In this document: piece after piece, positions 23,257 through 31,748 of the stretch
How positions within the stretch are numbered: the stretch's first letter is position 1
How the letters are laid out: the number at the start of each line of letters is the position of its first letter
Origin: Roseovarius sp. MMSF_3359
GTDB lineage: Bacteria > Pseudomonadota > Alphaproteobacteria > Rhodobacterales > Rhodobacteraceae
NCBI RefSeq assembly: GCF_030733385.1
Contig: NZ_JASHJC010000015.1
Span: forward strand, 1-64,000
Reading direction: 5' to 3'
Length of the DNA stretch: 64,000 nt
Position numbers and translations under genes: made by a program
Notes under the pieces: model-generated
What the model was told of the DNA's origin: nothing
The model's input: only the letters and a program-made list of their open reading frames with translations
Databases searched by the model: none

Positions 23257-25776
23257 ATGTATGACGTGCAGGAAAACGTGGCTATGAACCTGCCTGATGC
23301 GGAAGTTGTCGAGGCAAGGCCGCGGAAATTCGATTTCGGCGCCATGGTTCTCGACGCGCTGGAAAACGATCCCGATCGCTGTGCTTACCGGTTCGACGGA
23401 AGTGAACTGACCCGCGGGCAGTTGCGCGACGCGGCCTTGGCGCTTGCGGAGCAGTTGCGGGATGCAGGCTTGCAACCAGGGGCGCCGGTTGCGGTCGAAA
23501 TCGAACACTCGCTGGAGCTGGCCATTGCGCTCTGCGGCCTCATGGCCGCCGGTGCCTGTATCGTGCCAATTGACCCCGCTGTCGGGACCGAGCGCCGCGA
23601 TGCGATCCTCGCCGATATCCGCCCGGCTTTCGTCCTGACGCGGTCCATGTCGCCCGACGACAGCCACGGGATCAACATCGACCGCCCCGCTGGCGCGGGC
23701 GACCAAGTTGACTGCGATCCGGACCTCGCCTTCATCGTCTATACCTCCGGGACCAGCGGCGGCCCGAAAGGCGTGATGATCACCCACGAAAACTATGTGC
23801 GCCGCATGCAGCATATCGTGCCAAGCGTGACCACCAAGGAAGATGACCTCGACCTCGCCTGGACGCCGTCGAGCTTCATTACCATGGTGGATGAGCTGTT
23901 TCTGCCGCTTCTATGCGGCGTGCCGAGCGTGATCGCCAAACCCGAAATCCGCACTGATCCCCGCGCCTTCAAGGCTTTGGTGCAGCGCGAAGGCGTGACG
24001 ACGTTCCGCATCACGCCGAGCCTCCTGAACGTGGTCTTGCGGTCAGGCGGCGCAGGCGAAGCCCTGGCCAAGATACGCACGTTGATCTGTAGCGGAGAGG
24101 CAATGCCCGCCGACCTGCAGCGGTCGGTTCATCGGCAGCTTTCGGCCAATGTCCTTGGGTTTTACGGCGCAACTGAGGCGCCAGCCGCCGCCAAGACGGT
24201 TTTTGATCAAGACACAAAGCCGGTCGACACCACGATCTGCAGCCGCCAGCCCTTTGTGTTGCTGCGTGTCGTGGACCCGGACGGCACCGAGGTTGCGGTC
24301 GGCGAGACCGGCGAAATATGGGTCGGGGGCTGTGCCGTTGCGCGGGGGTATTATCGCCGGCCCGAATTGACGGCCGAGAAGTTCGTGACGCGCGACGGGG
24401 AGAACTGGTATCGGACCGGCGATCTTGCGCGCCGCCTGGAAGACAATCAGGTAGAAATCCTGGGGCGCTCCGATCTCAGCGAAGTCAACATTCACGGGGT
24501 CCGCGTGAGCCTGCCCGAAATTGCAGACACCTTGCGCGGCCTCGAAAGTATCAGCGAGGCCTGGGTAAGCGTGGTCGCCCCCGGCACCGGACGCGATCCG
24601 GTTCTGGTCGGCCATTGCGTGCCCTCAAGCGGCCTCTCCTTTGATGCGGAGGCCACCCGCGCGGAGATCACTACCAAGCTGCCGACGCTCGCTGTGCCCC
24701 GCGCGCTGCTGGCGCATGATGACTTCCCGCTGACCGCCAACGGCAAGCTCGATGTGCAAAAACTCCTGCGACACGCCACGGATCATGTCGAGGCGCAGGC
24801 CACCCGGAATGCCGAACCCCAGCAGGTCAAGGGATCGGCCACAGAAATCGCCGTCCTCAACTGTTTCGAGCAGGCTTTGGGCCGGCGGCAATTGTCGATC
24901 AACGAGAGCTTTTTTGATGCGGGCGGCACATCGCTCGAGGCCGTGACCCTCGCGGGTTTCCTGTCGGATCATTTCAACACCGATATCGGCTTTGAGGAAA
25001 TCTGGCTGAACCCGTCGATCCGGGAGCTGTCGGATTTCATCGAAAGCCGCGGTGGACAAAGCCCGGCGCGCACGTTTTTCCATGTTGAGGGGGTGAGCGG
25101 GCCAAACCTCATCGCCATCGGTTTCGGCATCGGGCATCTCGCCGGTCTGTGGCCGCGGCACCGGCTCTTCATCAGCCCCGGCATCGCCGGTGATCCGCGT
25201 ATCTCGCTGCGCAAGCGGCTGGATGATTACGTGGCCGAATATATCGAGGGCCTGCGCCGGATCCAGCCGACCGGGCCTTATCAACTCATCGGTTTTTCGT
25301 TTCACGGGCTGCTCGCCTATGAAATCGCCCGCAGGCTACATGCCGACGGCGAGGAGGTCACCGGGATCGCGCTGATTGAACCTGTGACGCCGAAAGCAGG
25401 CGGGCGCAGGCGGTCCTATGTCGCGGCGGCAGCCAAGGTCACGTTGCGCAATATCGCCGCCCGCCACCTTGGCGTCACGCGCAACATGCTGCGCCTGGCG
25501 CGGGACAGCATTGTCAAGGCCCGGGTACGTCCCCGGTCGGGGCAACGTAATGCCTATGGGCATGTGGTCGTGGCCGCCGAACGGCTTGAGCCGCTCGACC
25601 TGCCTGTTGACCTGATCTATTGCGACAGCTTTGAGACCGAGGCGCTGGACGCCTGGAAAGAAGTCGCCGGCGAAAACCTGCGCTTGCGTTGGGTGTCGGC
25701 AGAGAACCATCAAAGCCTGATCCAGCCGGACGCCATTGCCCAGTGGAAAGATGTGATCGACACGTGGCGTCATTGA
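23257..25776 (+). CDS. Single-module NRPS-like enzyme: adenylation-thiolation-thioesterase, no condensation domain
   Basis: The 839-aa protein has an adenylation domain (~27-505) with core motifs YTSGTSGGPKG (from Y162), GFYGATEAP, YRTGDLA, GRSDLSEVNIHGVRV and the A10 lysine K497 (NGKLD). A carrier domain follows (~530-595; S559 of DAGGTSLE takes phosphopantetheine), then a type I thioesterase (~605-839) with S681 in GFSFHG and H818. It should activate a carboxylic acid as AMP ester, load it and release, hydrolyse, cyclise or dimerise it. In the binding pocket the usual Asp235 seems replaced (segment SFITMVDELF), as seen when the substrate lacks a free alpha-amino group. A-T-TE enzymes such as RalA act on aryl-pyruvates, so that is one option. 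GGTGGAG precedes the start. Confidence 0.88.
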   Translation: MYDVQENVAMNLPDAEVVEARPRKFDFGAMVLDALENDPDRCAYRFDGSELTRGQLRDAALALAEQLRDAGLQPGAPVAVEIEHSLELAIALCGLMAAGACIVPIDPAVGTERRDAILADIRPAFVLTRSMSPDDSHGINIDRPAGAGDQVDCDPDLAFIVYTSGTSGGPKGVMITHENYVRRMQHIVPSVTTKEDDLDLAWTPSSFITMVDELFLPLLCGVPSVIAKPEIRTDPRAFKALVQREGVTTFRITPSLLNVVLRSGGAGEALAKIRTLICSGEAMPADLQRSVHRQLSANVLGFYGATEAPAAAKTVFDQDTKPVDTTICSRQPFVLLRVVDPDGTEVAVGETGEIWVGGCAVARGYYRRPELTAEKFVTRDGENWYRTGDLARRLEDNQVEILGRSDLSEVNIHGVRVSLPEIADTLRGLESISEAWVSVVAPGTGRDPVLVGHCVPSSGLSFDAEATRAEITTKLPTLAVPRALLAHDDFPLTANGKLDVQKLLRHATDHVEAQATRNAEPQQVKGSATEIAVLNCFEQALGRRQLSINESFFDAGGTSLEAVTLAGFLSDHFNTDIGFEEIWLNPSIRELSDFIESRGGQSPARTFFHVEGVSGPNLIAIGFGIGHLAGLWPRHRLFISPGIAGDPRISLRKRLDDYVAEYIEGLRRIQPTGPYQLIGFSFHGLLAYEIARRLHADGEEVTGIALIEPVTPKAGGRRRSYVAAAAKVTLRNIAARHLGVTRNMLRLARDSIVKARVRPRSGQRNAYGHVVVAAERLEPLDLPVDLIYCDSFETEALDAWKEVAGENLRLRWVSAENHQSLIQPDAIAQWKDVIDTWRH

Positions 25777-25778
25777 AC

Positions 25779-25820
25779 GGCGCACCGCGCGGTGTGCCCC
25801 AGCAAAACCCCGGGGATTTT
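25779..25820. terminator. Probable bidirectional terminator between the NRPS-like gene and the SDR
   Basis: Two hairpins lie in the 61-base gap of convergent genes: GGCGCACC/GGTGTGCC with a GCGC loop (25779-25798), and AAAACCCC/GGGGATTTT (25804-25820), which gives T-rich flanks on both strands. Confidence 0.6.
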
Positions 25821-25837
25821 GTTTGCGGACCGATGCG

Positions 25838-26545
25838 TCAGATCGAGCGGGTGATGCCGCCGTCCACGCGGATGTTCTGGCCGGTGATATAGGCTGCACC
25901 CGGTGAGGCAAGGAAAGCAACGACCGATGCGACCTCTTCGTAGGAGTTCCCATACCGGCCGAGAGGAACCCGTGCCCGGAACTCCTCTTTTTCCGGAAGG
26001 CTGTCGATAAAACCCGGCAGCACGTTGTTGATCCGCACGTTATCGGCGGCATAGGCATCCGCGACGAGCTTGGCGTAGGCCGCAAGCCCGGCGCGCATGA
26101 CACCTGATGTGGGAAAGACCGGATCGGGTTCGAAGGCGGCAAAGGTCGAAATGTTGATGATACTACCCGATTTCTGCGAGACCATGATCGGCGCCACCAG
26201 CCGGGTTGGCCGCACCGCGTTCAGAAAATAGATATCCAAGCCTTTGTGCCAGTCTTCATCGGTCAGCTCGAGTACCGGCGCGCGCGGGCCATGACCCGCA
26301 CTGTTGACCAGCACATCCACCCTGCCCCATTCGTCCATCGCGGCGTCTACGAGCCGCTTGAGATCATCGTTGGACTGGTTCGATCCGGTGACCCCGATAC
26401 CACCCAGATCCTTTGCAAGCGCCTCGCCCTTGCCCGAAGAGGACAGGATCGCAACCTTGTACCCATCGGCGGCCAGACGACGCGCCGCATCTGCACCCAT
26501 GCCGCTGCCGCCAGCAGTCACGATTGCAACTTTTTCCTGTGCCAT
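25838..26545 (-). CDS. Short-chain dehydrogenase/reductase
   Basis: This 235-aa SDR has the nucleotide-binding TAGGSGMGADAARRL near the start, a central NSAGHG, and a C-terminal ITGQNIRVDGGIT. The usual catalytic Tyr-x-x-x-Lys reads YAKLVADAYAADN; the strict YxxxK is met in MRAGLAAYAKLVAD as Y-A-K-L, so the lysine is shifted (YAK rather than YxxxK) and activity may be altered. NAD(H) or NADP(H) choice is unclear. It is divergent from the GcvA-like LysR gene at 26668, which probably controls it. It is convergent with the NRPS-like gene and need not belong to that cluster. Confidence 0.85.
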   Translation of the reverse strand: MAQEKVAIVTAGGSGMGADAARRLAADGYKVAILSSSGKGEALAKDLGGIGVTGSNQSNDDLKRLVDAAMDEWGRVDVLVNSAGHGPRAPVLELTDEDWHKGLDIYFLNAVRPTRLVAPIMVSQKSGSIINISTFAAFEPDPVFPTSGVMRAGLAAYAKLVADAYAADNVRINNVLPGFIDSLPEKEEFRARVPLGRYGNSYEEVASVVAFLASPGAAYITGQNIRVDGGITRSI

Positions 26546-26667
26546 GGTGTATCTCCTTGCAGGTCGAATGACATCTGTATCCAGACTGCCCCAAGGACAC
26601 GAAGTTGACTAATCAGGAATGCTGCTTCAATCATGTAGAAATTCTACTGTATAAAGGCGGTGAAAAT

Positions 26668-27546
26668 TTGCGCCAGCTCCCCCCACTAAACGCATTGCGA
26701 GCCTTTGAAGCGGCGGGACGACACCTGAACTTCCGATTGGCCGCCGAGGAGCTTTCAGTCACCCAAGGTGCAGTAGCCCAGCATGTTCGCGCCCTCGAAG
26801 CATTGCTAGGCGTAAAGCTCTTTCATCGCCTGGCGCGTGGCCTATCCCTGACCAATGAGGGGCGAAGTTACCTACCGCCAATCCGCCGGGCTTTTGATAT
26901 GATGTCCGAGGCCACCGACACCCTAACGCCCGGCGACGCGGTTGCGACGATAAGCACAACGCCCACATTCGCCACCCGCTGGATCGTCCCTCGATTGGGC
27001 GATTTCGCCGAAGCTCACCCCGACATCCGCATCCGGCTTGACGCTTCGAATACGCTGGCCAACTTCCAGAACGACGGCATCGACATCGCAATTCGGCAAG
27101 GTCGCGCACCTTTCGGTCCTGGCCTTGCGGCCGACCTCCTGTTTTCATCCGAGTTGATCGTGGCTTGTCATCCCGATCTGGCGTCGGGCAAAAATGCGAT
27201 CAGGCATCCCCGCGATCTGCACCGCCATGTTCTCCTCGAAGACACCCATGGGCAATGGCCGCTTTTTCTTGAGGAGACCACTGGAGGCCGGCAACAACCG
27301 TCCGGGAAAGCAATGCGGTTCAGCCTGACATCCATGGCCATAGATGCAGCCATTGCGGGACAAGGTGTGGTCCTCACTAACCGGATTTTTATCGAAGACG
27401 ACCTGCGGGAAAACCGTCTCTGCCAGCCTTTCGCGCAGACCTTGGAAGACGGCACCGGTTTCTACATCGTTGCACCACGCAACCAGCGCAACCCAAGGCT
27501 TGTTGACCGGTTGCGGGGATGGCTGATCGAACAGGCGCAGGGGTAA
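26668..27546 (+). CDS. LysR-type regulator of the GcvA branch
   Basis: The start at TTG 26668 is chosen because the protein then begins M-RQLPPLNALRAFEAAGRH, the standard N-terminus of GcvA-like regulators; the frame extends upstream to 26605 without a comparable match. The helix-turn-helix lies at about 18-38 (FRLAAEELSVTQGAVAQHVRAL), and the effector domain includes the GcvA-typical TFATRWIVPRLGDF and DGIDIAIRQG. It is divergent from the SDR at 25838-26545 and likely regulates it. Confidence 0.88.
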   Translation: MRQLPPLNALRAFEAAGRHLNFRLAAEELSVTQGAVAQHVRALEALLGVKLFHRLARGLSLTNEGRSYLPPIRRAFDMMSEATDTLTPGDAVATISTTPTFATRWIVPRLGDFAEAHPDIRIRLDASNTLANFQNDGIDIAIRQGRAPFGPGLAADLLFSSELIVACHPDLASGKNAIRHPRDLHRHVLLEDTHGQWPLFLEETTGGRQQPSGKAMRFSLTSMAIDAAIAGQGVVLTNRIFIEDDLRENRLCQPFAQTLEDGTGFYIVAPRNQRNPRLVDRLRGWLIEQAQG

Positions 27547-27587
27547 GGCAGACAGAAGTTATCTTACTGTGTCGGACATTGCCCAAA

Positions 27588-28310
27588 TCACGACATGAGC
27601 GACAGGAACCATCTTTTCGGCAGAAAGCGTCCCGCTCTGAAAAACCAGGAAAACATCGTCGGAAACGATGTTTGGAACCGATCTTTGCGCATGGCCGCAA
27701 TTGTCAGGCTGGCGGCTTTGTCCGGGGTCACGATGAAGGGCATATTGAAGTCGTTCTTCTCGGTCAGCCGGGTCTTGATGAAGCCCGGATTGACCAGTTG
27801 CACCTTCACATTGGTCTTGCGCAGGTCCGCGTAGAGATTTTCGCCCGCATGCATCAATGCCGCCTTGCTGGACCCATAGCCCGTGGCCCCCGGCAACCCC
27901 GTGAACCCGGCGAGCGAGCCAATCAGAACCAGGTGCCCATAATCGCGGCGGGCGAATTCCGGGGCCAGATGACCCAGGACCCGCATCGCGCCCATGTAAT
28001 TTGTCTCGCAAATACGCTCGATCGTCTCGGGTTCCCACTCTTGCGCGGCAAGTGGTTCATAGGCGCCGACCGAATAGATCATGCCATCGACCGGTCCCGC
28101 CTCGGCCACTGCGCGCGCCACGTCCGTGCGGTCGGTGACATCCATCGGCACAACCTTGGCATCGCGCAACCCCGCCGCGAGATCCGTAAGGCGGCTTTCG
28201 GTACGCGCGGACAAGACCAGGCGCGCGTTCAACCCATCCAACTGCTCCGCCAGGGCCCGGCCCAACCCTTCGCTGGCGCCGACGATCCAGTATGTCTTGC
28301 CTTCGAACAT
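27588..28310 (-). CDS. Short-chain dehydrogenase, last gene of the RpoE-controlled operon
   Basis: This 240-aa SDR carries VGASEGLGRALAEQL at the N-terminus, the catalytic serine in IGSLAGFTGLPG, and Y-G-S-S-K in GATGYGSSKAALMH, a complete YxxxK pair. A C-terminal PTMFSWFFRAGRFLPKRW segment may associate with the membrane. It starts one base after the stop of the DUF3833 gene. In Rhodobacter sphaeroides an SDR holds the same place in the operon next to rpoE-chrR. A redox step on a lipid precursor is plausible but unproven. Confidence 0.88.
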   Translation of the reverse strand: MFEGKTYWIVGASEGLGRALAEQLDGLNARLVLSARTESRLTDLAAGLRDAKVVPMDVTDRTDVARAVAEAGPVDGMIYSVGAYEPLAAQEWEPETIERICETNYMGAMRVLGHLAPEFARRDYGHLVLIGSLAGFTGLPGATGYGSSKAALMHAGENLYADLRKTNVKVQLVNPGFIKTRLTEKNDFNMPFIVTPDKAASLTIAAMRKDRFQTSFPTMFSWFFRAGRFLPKRWFLSLMS

Positions 28311-28311
28311 C

Positions 28312-28860
28312 TCACGCTCCCTTCGGGCGGATCGAGGCGATGAGTTCGGCCACTTTCACGCCGAATTTGCGCATCTCGGAGCGGTTGAGAATACTGCCGT
28401 TCTCCATCAGGTACATCCAATCGACCACATCAAGGACATGCCCGCCGCCCGCATCGCTCAGCTTGATGCGATAGGTCAAACGTACGGTCGCTCCGATCTG
28501 GACCCCCTGCCCTTCGCCGATGATATCGCTCGCCGTGGCGGTGAAATGGCCACCCTCACCCATGGTCAAAAACCATTTGCGTTGCTGGGTGGCGCCGGTG
28601 GCATAGGTGAAATCTTCGGCCAATGTGCCGCTCTCACCGTCCCACGCGCCACGGAAATCGGCGGTGAAGCGTGACACCACCTGCCCGCGGGGGCCATAGA
28701 TGATCCCTTCCGAAATCATGTCACCCGACAGGTGCTTTCGAATGTCGAACTGGGGGGCGGTGTCGGCATAAAACGCCGGTTTCTGGTGTCGAAAGGCAAA
28801 TCCGGGCCGCCAGACAAAGAGAACCAGCAGCGCAAGCAGAATGAGACACAGGGCCGTCAT
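28312..28860 (-). CDS. DUF3833 family protein
   Basis: The 182-aa protein has an N-terminal membrane segment (LCLILLALLVLFVWRPGF), then a soluble beta-rich domain with FDIRKHLSGDMISEGIIYGPRGQVVSRF and LDVVDWMYLMENGSILNRS, characteristic of DUF3833. It is probably anchored in the inner membrane and faces the periplasm. The fold suggests a lipid- or hydrophobe-binding barrel (inference). It overlaps the upstream transporter gene by four bases (ATGA). Confidence 0.85.
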   Translation of the reverse strand: MTALCLILLALLVLFVWRPGFAFRHQKPAFYADTAPQFDIRKHLSGDMISEGIIYGPRGQVVSRFTADFRGAWDGESGTLAEDFTYATGATQQRKWFLTMGEGGHFTATASDIIGEGQGVQIGATVRLTYRIKLSDAGGGHVLDVVDWMYLMENGSILNRSEMRKFGVKVAELIASIRPKGA

Positions 28861-30083
28861 GGTGTCACCTCCTCCCGTGGCAGTTTCAGCACCATGCCAA
28901 TCGCCAGGAGTTTGAGCAGGCAGGGCAGGATCGCATAGGCGAATGTCAGCGTAGTCAGCGCCTGGGCGGAATTGTCGCCGCCCGGGGTAAATCCGCTCAG
29001 TTCAAGGGCTGGCAGAAGCAGCAGGGCGGCCAGTGCCAGCGATGATTTCGCAGCAAAGGACCAGACGCCGAATGCCTGCCCCGCCTGCAGGCCCGCCTGC
29101 GCGAGCCGCGTGGCAAAGAGCGCCGGCAGAATGACCATATCCGCGCCAAGGGCGGCTCCCGACGCAAGGCAGATCGCCGCGAACCCCCAGGCCGCACCCG
29201 CCGGCAGAAGCGATGCGCCGATGAAAGCGATGATCGCCAGGATCATCGCAGGCGCCAGGACCTGCCGCGCGCCATGGGCTGTCACCAGCCGCGACCAGAA
29301 CGGCACCGACAGGCCAGCCGCTAGAAAGAACAGGATCAGAAATGGCCCCGACAGGTCAGGGAGCATCAGCGCATCCTCGACAAAGAACAGGAAGAGCGTC
29401 GAGGTGATGGCCACCGGCAGGCTGTTGACGAAGGCCAGGAGCAAAAGTTGCATCCCGCCGGAACTCTTGAGAGCGTCGAAAGTCAGGGGCGCCTCGGGGC
29501 GGGCGGCCTGCCGCCAGAGACCGCGGGTCTGGAACGCGACGAACACCGCCCCCAGGGCCAGGACATACCCAAAGGCCACGTATCCCGATCCCCCGGTGAG
29601 GCTGCCCAGGGCCACCGGCGCAATCGCGGCCAGGATGATGCCGGTTATCATCCCCGCCTCCCGGAAGGTCGCAAGACGGTACATGTCGCGCGATGCTCCG
29701 CTTCCGGCGATGGCGGCGCTTTGGCCGTAAAACAGGATGCTGCCCAGGCTGTAGGCGGAAAAGACCAGGACGAGGGAGAGGACAAGCCAGATTTCGGTCG
29801 ACACCAGTGGTGGAATGGAAAAGAGCATGACAAAGCCCCCCGCCATCCCCAATGCCGAAGCCCAGGCAAATGCCGGTCCGGCCTCTCTCCAGCGGTCAAT
29901 TGCTCGGCCAATCAGGGGGTCTTGCAGGAAATCCAGCAGGCGGATGCCGATCAGGATCACGCCCACAGTCGACAGGCTCAGGCCCAGTTCGGTCGTCGCA
30001 AAACGCGGCAGGTGGATATAGAGCGGCAACCCGGCCGCGGCGAGAAGCATCGCAAAGAGACTGACATTCAGGTACCGCATCAT
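28857..30083 (-). CDS. MFS/GPH-family transporter (MelB-like)
   Basis: With the start at ATG 30083, which overlaps the upstream stop, the protein has 408 aa and about 12 membrane segments. The early block LGVGVILIGIRLLDFLQDPLIGRAID matches the glycoside-pentoside-hexuronide:cation symporter pattern (D-P-x-x-G). It sits inside the RpoE-regulated operon, so a lipid-related solute or lipid flipping is as likely as sugar uptake. The frame is open well upstream, but that part is antisense-like overlap with the chalcone-isomerase-like gene. Confidence 0.86.
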   Translation of the reverse strand: MMRYLNVSLFAMLLAAAGLPLYIHLPRFATTELGLSLSTVGVILIGIRLLDFLQDPLIGRAIDRWREAGPAFAWASALGMAGGFVMLFSIPPLVSTEIWLVLSLVLVFSAYSLGSILFYGQSAAIAGSGASRDMYRLATFREAGMITGIILAAIAPVALGSLTGGSGYVAFGYVLALGAVFVAFQTRGLWRQAARPEAPLTFDALKSSGGMQLLLLAFVNSLPVAITSTLFLFFVEDALMLPDLSGPFLILFFLAAGLSVPFWSRLVTAHGARQVLAPAMILAIIAFIGASLLPAGAAWGFAAICLASGAALGADMVILPALFATRLAQAGLQAGQAFGVWSFAAKSSLALAALLLLPALELSGFTPGGDNSAQALTTLTFAYAILPCLLKLLAIGMVLKLPREEVTP

Positions 30084-30598
30084 CCGCCCCTGAGTTGGCG
30101 CGAAAGTGCCGGAGAGCGGCTGTTGTCCGAAAGCCAGATATTCAGGAACCGCTCGCCCAGGTTCTCGTGGCTGACCCGGCAGGTTCTGGCACCGTTGAAA
30201 AAGAGCTGCACCTCGTCGGCGGAGGTGGTCGTCGCAACAAATTGATCCCCCTCGGCGACATCGCGGAAACATGGCACGAGCTTTTGCCCGATCACGCCAT
30301 GATCGGCACGCGACCCTTCGAGGCGTTCAAGCTCTGACACGGTCGCATCCACGAGGCTCTGACGTGAGATGTTGCGCGCATAGACCAATTCCAGCCCGAC
30401 CGGATTGGCCCAGGACAGCGCCCCGCCGCCGGGCGTAAAGAGCCGTGCGGTGTAAAGCGGCAAGCCAAGCCACCTGAACGTCGCCTCACCGCGCAGTTGC
30501 GCGCCGCCAAAGACCTTGTCAACCACCGCCGCCCCGTCCAGCGCGCGCAGCGGTGTCGCGGCCAGAAGCAAAACAGCGATGAGGGCCAGTTTACGCAT
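30080..30598 (-). CDS. Chalcone-isomerase-like secreted protein
   Basis: The 172-aa product has a Sec signal peptide (MRKLALIAVLLLAATPLRALDG). The mature part, with FRWLGLPLYTARLFTPGGGALSWANPVGLELVYARNISRQ, fits bacterial chalcone-isomerase-like proteins, which bind hydrophobic or fatty-acid-like ligands and rarely have true isomerase activity. The start at 30598 overlaps the end of the methyltransferase gene by 8 bases. It is probably a periplasmic partner in lipid remodelling or protection. Confidence 0.82.
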   Translation of the reverse strand: MRKLALIAVLLLAATPLRALDGAAVVDKVFGGAQLRGEATFRWLGLPLYTARLFTPGGGALSWANPVGLELVYARNISRQSLVDATVSELERLEGSRADHGVIGQKLVPCFRDVAEGDQFVATTTSADEVQLFFNGARTCRVSHENLGERFLNIWLSDNSRSPALSRQLRGG

Positions 30599-31748
30599 GG
30601 GCAAGCTCCACCTGGACGACGTTCGATTGTCCGGTGGCGAAGGCCGCCGCGCAGATGCCGAGGTAGTAGCGCCAGGTGCGCAGGAAACCGTCGTCGAACC
30701 CCAGGGCATTGATCCGGCTCTGCCGCTCGTCAAGACGTCCGGCCCAGGCCCGACAGGTCCGGGCATAATCCTGTCCAAACGCGAAATTGTCGCGCACTTT
30801 CAACCCGGCTTCGCGGGCATGCCAGGTGATGATGGCATCGGACAAAAGCATGCCACCGGGGAAGGTATATTGTCGGATGAAATCCGAGCAGTTGCGGTAG
30901 ATGTCGAAGTTTGCATCCGGCACGGTGATGGCCTGCACCACCGCGCGCCCGCCCTCGGCCAGCCGCGATTTCAGCGTCGCGAAATAGGTGGGCCAATAGC
31001 GTTCGCCAACGGCTTCTATCATTTCGATCGACACGATGCTGTCGTAGGTCCCGGTCGCCCGGCGGTAGTCCTGCAATTGAATGTCCGCGCGCCCGTCGAG
31101 CCGTGCATCGGCATAGCCCTTCTGGCTGGGTGAGATGGTCAGACCGGTGACATGACGGCCCTGATCGGCGGCGCGCTCAGCAAACCCGCCCCAACCGCAA
31201 CCGATCTCAAGAATGCGCTCCCCCTTGTCCAACCGGTTGAGAATACGGTCATATTTCCGATCCTGCGCACGACCCAGATCATCGTCACCCTCGGCATAGA
31301 GCGCCGAGGAATACGTCATGCCCGGATCGAGCCAGAGCTGATAGAACTCGTTGCCAACATCGTAATGCGCCCGGATGTTGCGCGATGAGCCCCGCAGCGA
31401 ATTGGCCCGCATGATCCGGTCGATCATGCGAAACTTCAGGTTGCTCCAGAAATTCGGGAAGGCGTAGGATTGCAGGTGATCCATGTTGCGGATCGCCACG
31501 GTCGTGAATGTCTCGATGCAGGGCGTGTCCCAGAGACCCGCCACATAGGTTTCGCCCAGCCCGATATCGCCGCGCGCGGCAACGGTTGAAACCACCGACC
31601 AGTCATGAATTTCCATCTCGGCATGGGGTTCGCCCGTGCCGAATTCATGCACCTCACCTTCGGGCGTTCGGATTGTTACGCGGCCTTGGCGGATACCGGC
31701 GCAGCTCTCCAGAAAATCGTGTTTCAGGCGTTTGGTGAGTGAGAACAT
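30591..31748 (-). CDS. Cyclopropane-fatty-acid-synthase-type SAM-dependent methyltransferase
   Basis: The 385-aa protein (start ATG 31748, TAATG overlap with the upstream gene) has the CFA N-terminal region and a Rossmann methyltransferase core with the SAM motif LEIGCGWGGFAE, the SYDVGNEFYQLWLD-like HYDVGNEFYQLW, and IEAVGERYW. Enzymes of this family methylate the double bond of phospholipid acyl chains. Its setting next to an FAD oxidoreductase under RpoE control matches the genes for methylated and furan fatty acids in Rhodobacter (ufaM-like). The exact product, cyclopropane or methyl-branched, cannot be read from sequence. Confidence 0.9.
   Translation of the reverse strand: MFSLTKRLKHDFLESCAGIRQGRVTIRTPEGEVHEFGTGEPHAEMEIHDWSVVSTVAARGDIGLGETYVAGLWDTPCIETFTTVAIRNMDHLQSYAFPNFWSNLKFRMIDRIMRANSLRGSSRNIRAHYDVGNEFYQLWLDPGMTYSSALYAEGDDDLGRAQDRKYDRILNRLDKGERILEIGCGWGGFAERAADQGRHVTGLTISPSQKGYADARLDGRADIQLQDYRRATGTYDSIVSIEMIEAVGERYWPTYFATLKSRLAEGGRAVVQAITVPDANFDIYRNCSDFIRQYTFPGGMLLSDAIITWHAREAGLKVRDNFAFGQDYARTCRAWAGRLDERQSRINALGFDDGFLRTWRYYLGICAAAFATGQSNVVQVELAHA

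Noticed and set aside
27519-28343. Plus-strand frame of 274 residues opposite the SDR at 27588
   Set aside because: It is antisense to a complete SDR with YxxxK and an operon context.
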